Positions 63,019-64,000 of a stretch of DNA of 64,000 nucleotides are shown piece after piece. The position numbers were made by a program, and so were the translations under genes. This DNA is from Fundidesulfovibrio terrae (GTDB taxonomy: Bacteria; Desulfobacterota; Desulfovibrionia; Desulfovibrionales; Desulfovibrionaceae), in the NCBI RefSeq assembly GCF_022808915.1, contig NZ_JAKZFS010000001.1, positions 558,001 to 622,000 of the forward strand. Direction: 5' to 3'. Under the pieces are notes generated by a model. It was not told where the DNA came from, did not search any database, and saw nothing but the letters and a program-made list of their open reading frames with translations. Each line of letters opens with the position of its first letter. The first letter of the stretch is position 1.

Positions 63019-64000
63019 TTATCCCAGGTCGAAGCGGGTGATGAGCTCCTTGAGCCCGGCCGCCGTGGTGGTCAGCTCCTCGGCGGCCTGCCTGAACTCG
63101 GCCAGGGAGTCGCGGGTCTGCCCGGCGCTGTCGGCCAACTGGGCGATGACCACGCTGATCTGGTCCGCGCCCTCGGCCTGCAGGCGCATGCCCCCGGTGA
63201 CGCTCGAGAACCTGGGCGTGAGCTCCTCGCCCGCCTCGAGGATGCGGCCGAGCTTGGCGTTGACCCCGCGCGAGGTGTCCGACGCCTGCCCGGCCAGGGA
63301 GGCGAAGCCCTCCATGGCCGCCGAACCGGACTGGACCGACGCCTGCATGTCGCGGATGGTGCGCTCGATGTCCAGGGCTGCTGCTGCTGTCTGGTCGGCG
63401 AGGCGGCGAATCTCGCGGGCCACCACGGCGAATCCGGGGCCGAACTCTCCGGCTTTTTCGGCCTCGATGGCCGCATTGAGCGAGAGCAGGTTCGTCTGGG
63501 CGGCCACCTTGGCGATGGTGGAGAGCAATTGGCCGATGCCGGAGGTCTTTTCCTTGATGAGCGTGAGCTTGGCGGTCATCTCCCGGCTGGCCCCGGAGAG
63601 GTCGTCCATGGCCTGCCCCATGCGGGCCAGGCTTTCGCGGCCTTCCTCGGCCAGGGACGAGCTGCGGTTGGCCACGCCCAGCACCTCGGCCATGGTGTCG
63701 GCCAGCTCCCCGGCCGTGGCCGAGATCTGCTTGCTGGTGGCCCCGACCTCCACGGTGGAGGCGGCCTGCTGGGTGGCCGCGGCCTCGATCTGCCGGGCCG
63801 TGGCCGCGATGCGCCCGGCAGACGCCTGCAGCTGGCCGCCGGTGGAGTTCACCGCGCCCAGAAGCTCCTCCAGGCCATGGATCATGACCGCCACGGCGGA
63901 ATAGAGCTGGCTGGTCTCGGAGCGCGACCGGCTGCCCGCCAGGAGCCTTTCGCGGGTGCAGCTGCCGGAGGGGCAGGAGCGCTCGAGCAGGGCCGCGGCC
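63019..64000 (-). CDS. Wsp-type chemoreceptor (C-terminal part, truncated by window end)
   Basis: The open frame continues through 64000, so the N-terminus is outside. Visible: a CPSGSC segment, helical linker, then the signalling domain with [20 protein letters not shown] and [24 protein letters not shown] plus [20 protein letters not shown] matches WspA better than ordinary chemotaxis receptors (IEAARAGE). No transmembrane helix in the visible part. Stop codon 6 bp before the CheW gene. Confidence 0.92.
   Translation of the reverse strand, partial: AAALLERSCPSGSCTRERLLAGSRSRSETSQLYSAVAVMIHGLEELLGAVNSTGGQLQASAGRIAATARQIEAAATQQAASTVEVGATSKQISATAGELADTMAEVLGVANRSSSLAEEGRESLARMGQAMDDLSGASREMTAKLTLIKEKTSGIGQLLSTIAKVAAQTNLLSLNAAIEAEKAGEFGPGFAVVAREIRRLADQTAAAALDIERTIRDMQASVQSGSAAMEGFASLAGQASDTSRGVNAKLGRILEAGEELTPRFSSVTGGMRLQAEGADQISVVIAQLADSAGQTRDSLAEFRQAAEELTTTAAGLKELITRFDLG

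Noticed and set aside
1-64000. tRNA or rRNA genes and CRISPR arrays
   Set aside because: No T-loop-like cloverleaf, rRNA-like sequence or regularly spaced repeat array was seen anywhere in the window.

Overview
The window is GC-rich chromosomal DNA with dense, same-strand, overlapping genes. A periplasmic [NiFe] hydrogenase with a Tat leader, a cobamide-salvage pair and several small proteins resembling ones I know only from Desulfovibrio point to a sulfate reducer of the Desulfovibrionales (Desulfobacterota). I worked by eye with no database search, so the genus is open.

Layout. 1-14.3 kb (+): the division and cell wall (dcw) cluster ftsI(partial)-murE-murF-mraY-murD-ftsW-murG-murC-murB-ftsQ-ftsA-ftsZ, mostly with 4-bp overlaps and without ddl. 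14.4-19.8 kb: a radical SAM protein, a chemoreceptor, a diguanylate cyclase behind a Fur-box-like site, and a small secreted Pro/Tyr/His-rich peptide. 19.9-21.6 kb (-): a phage-type lysis cassette (transglycosylase, secreted nuclease, holin-like proteins). 21.8-25.5 kb (+): two small conserved proteins, a response regulator, a phosphoesterase and a Ser/Thr kinase with a DUF1566-type tail. 25.6-31.5 kb (-): an amidohydrolase, a membrane protein, then the operon cbiR-like/cobU/DHH phosphoesterase/HD-GYP.

31.6-37.3 kb is an accessory island. It holds an SU10-type major capsid protein with three companion proteins, a broken second capsid fragment, a low-GC secreted protein, a probable small transcript, and a second protein sharing its N-terminal motif with the last gene of the capsid operon. 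37.5-46.4 kb is housekeeping: two PEBP proteins, folD, three Hsp20 genes, an FmdB zinc ribbon, htpG, ftsH and a DedA protein. 46.4-56.3 kb: an MFS exporter, a GAF histidine kinase, a 5'-nucleotidase, a hydrogenase protease, a beta-helix protein and hynBA. 56.7-64 kb (-): a complete Wsp-like chemosensory operon whose output regulator carries a PP2C-type phosphatase instead of GGDEF.

The most interesting observation: the capsid operon, the separate N-motif gene and the distant lysis cassette each have a related inverted repeat (half-site TATGTGGG) at nearly the same distance upstream of a -10-like hexamer. This suggests a scattered, co-regulated, phage-derived system without terminase, portal, tail or integrase in the window. 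That fits a domesticated particle or gene transfer agent better than an intact prophage, but this is inference.
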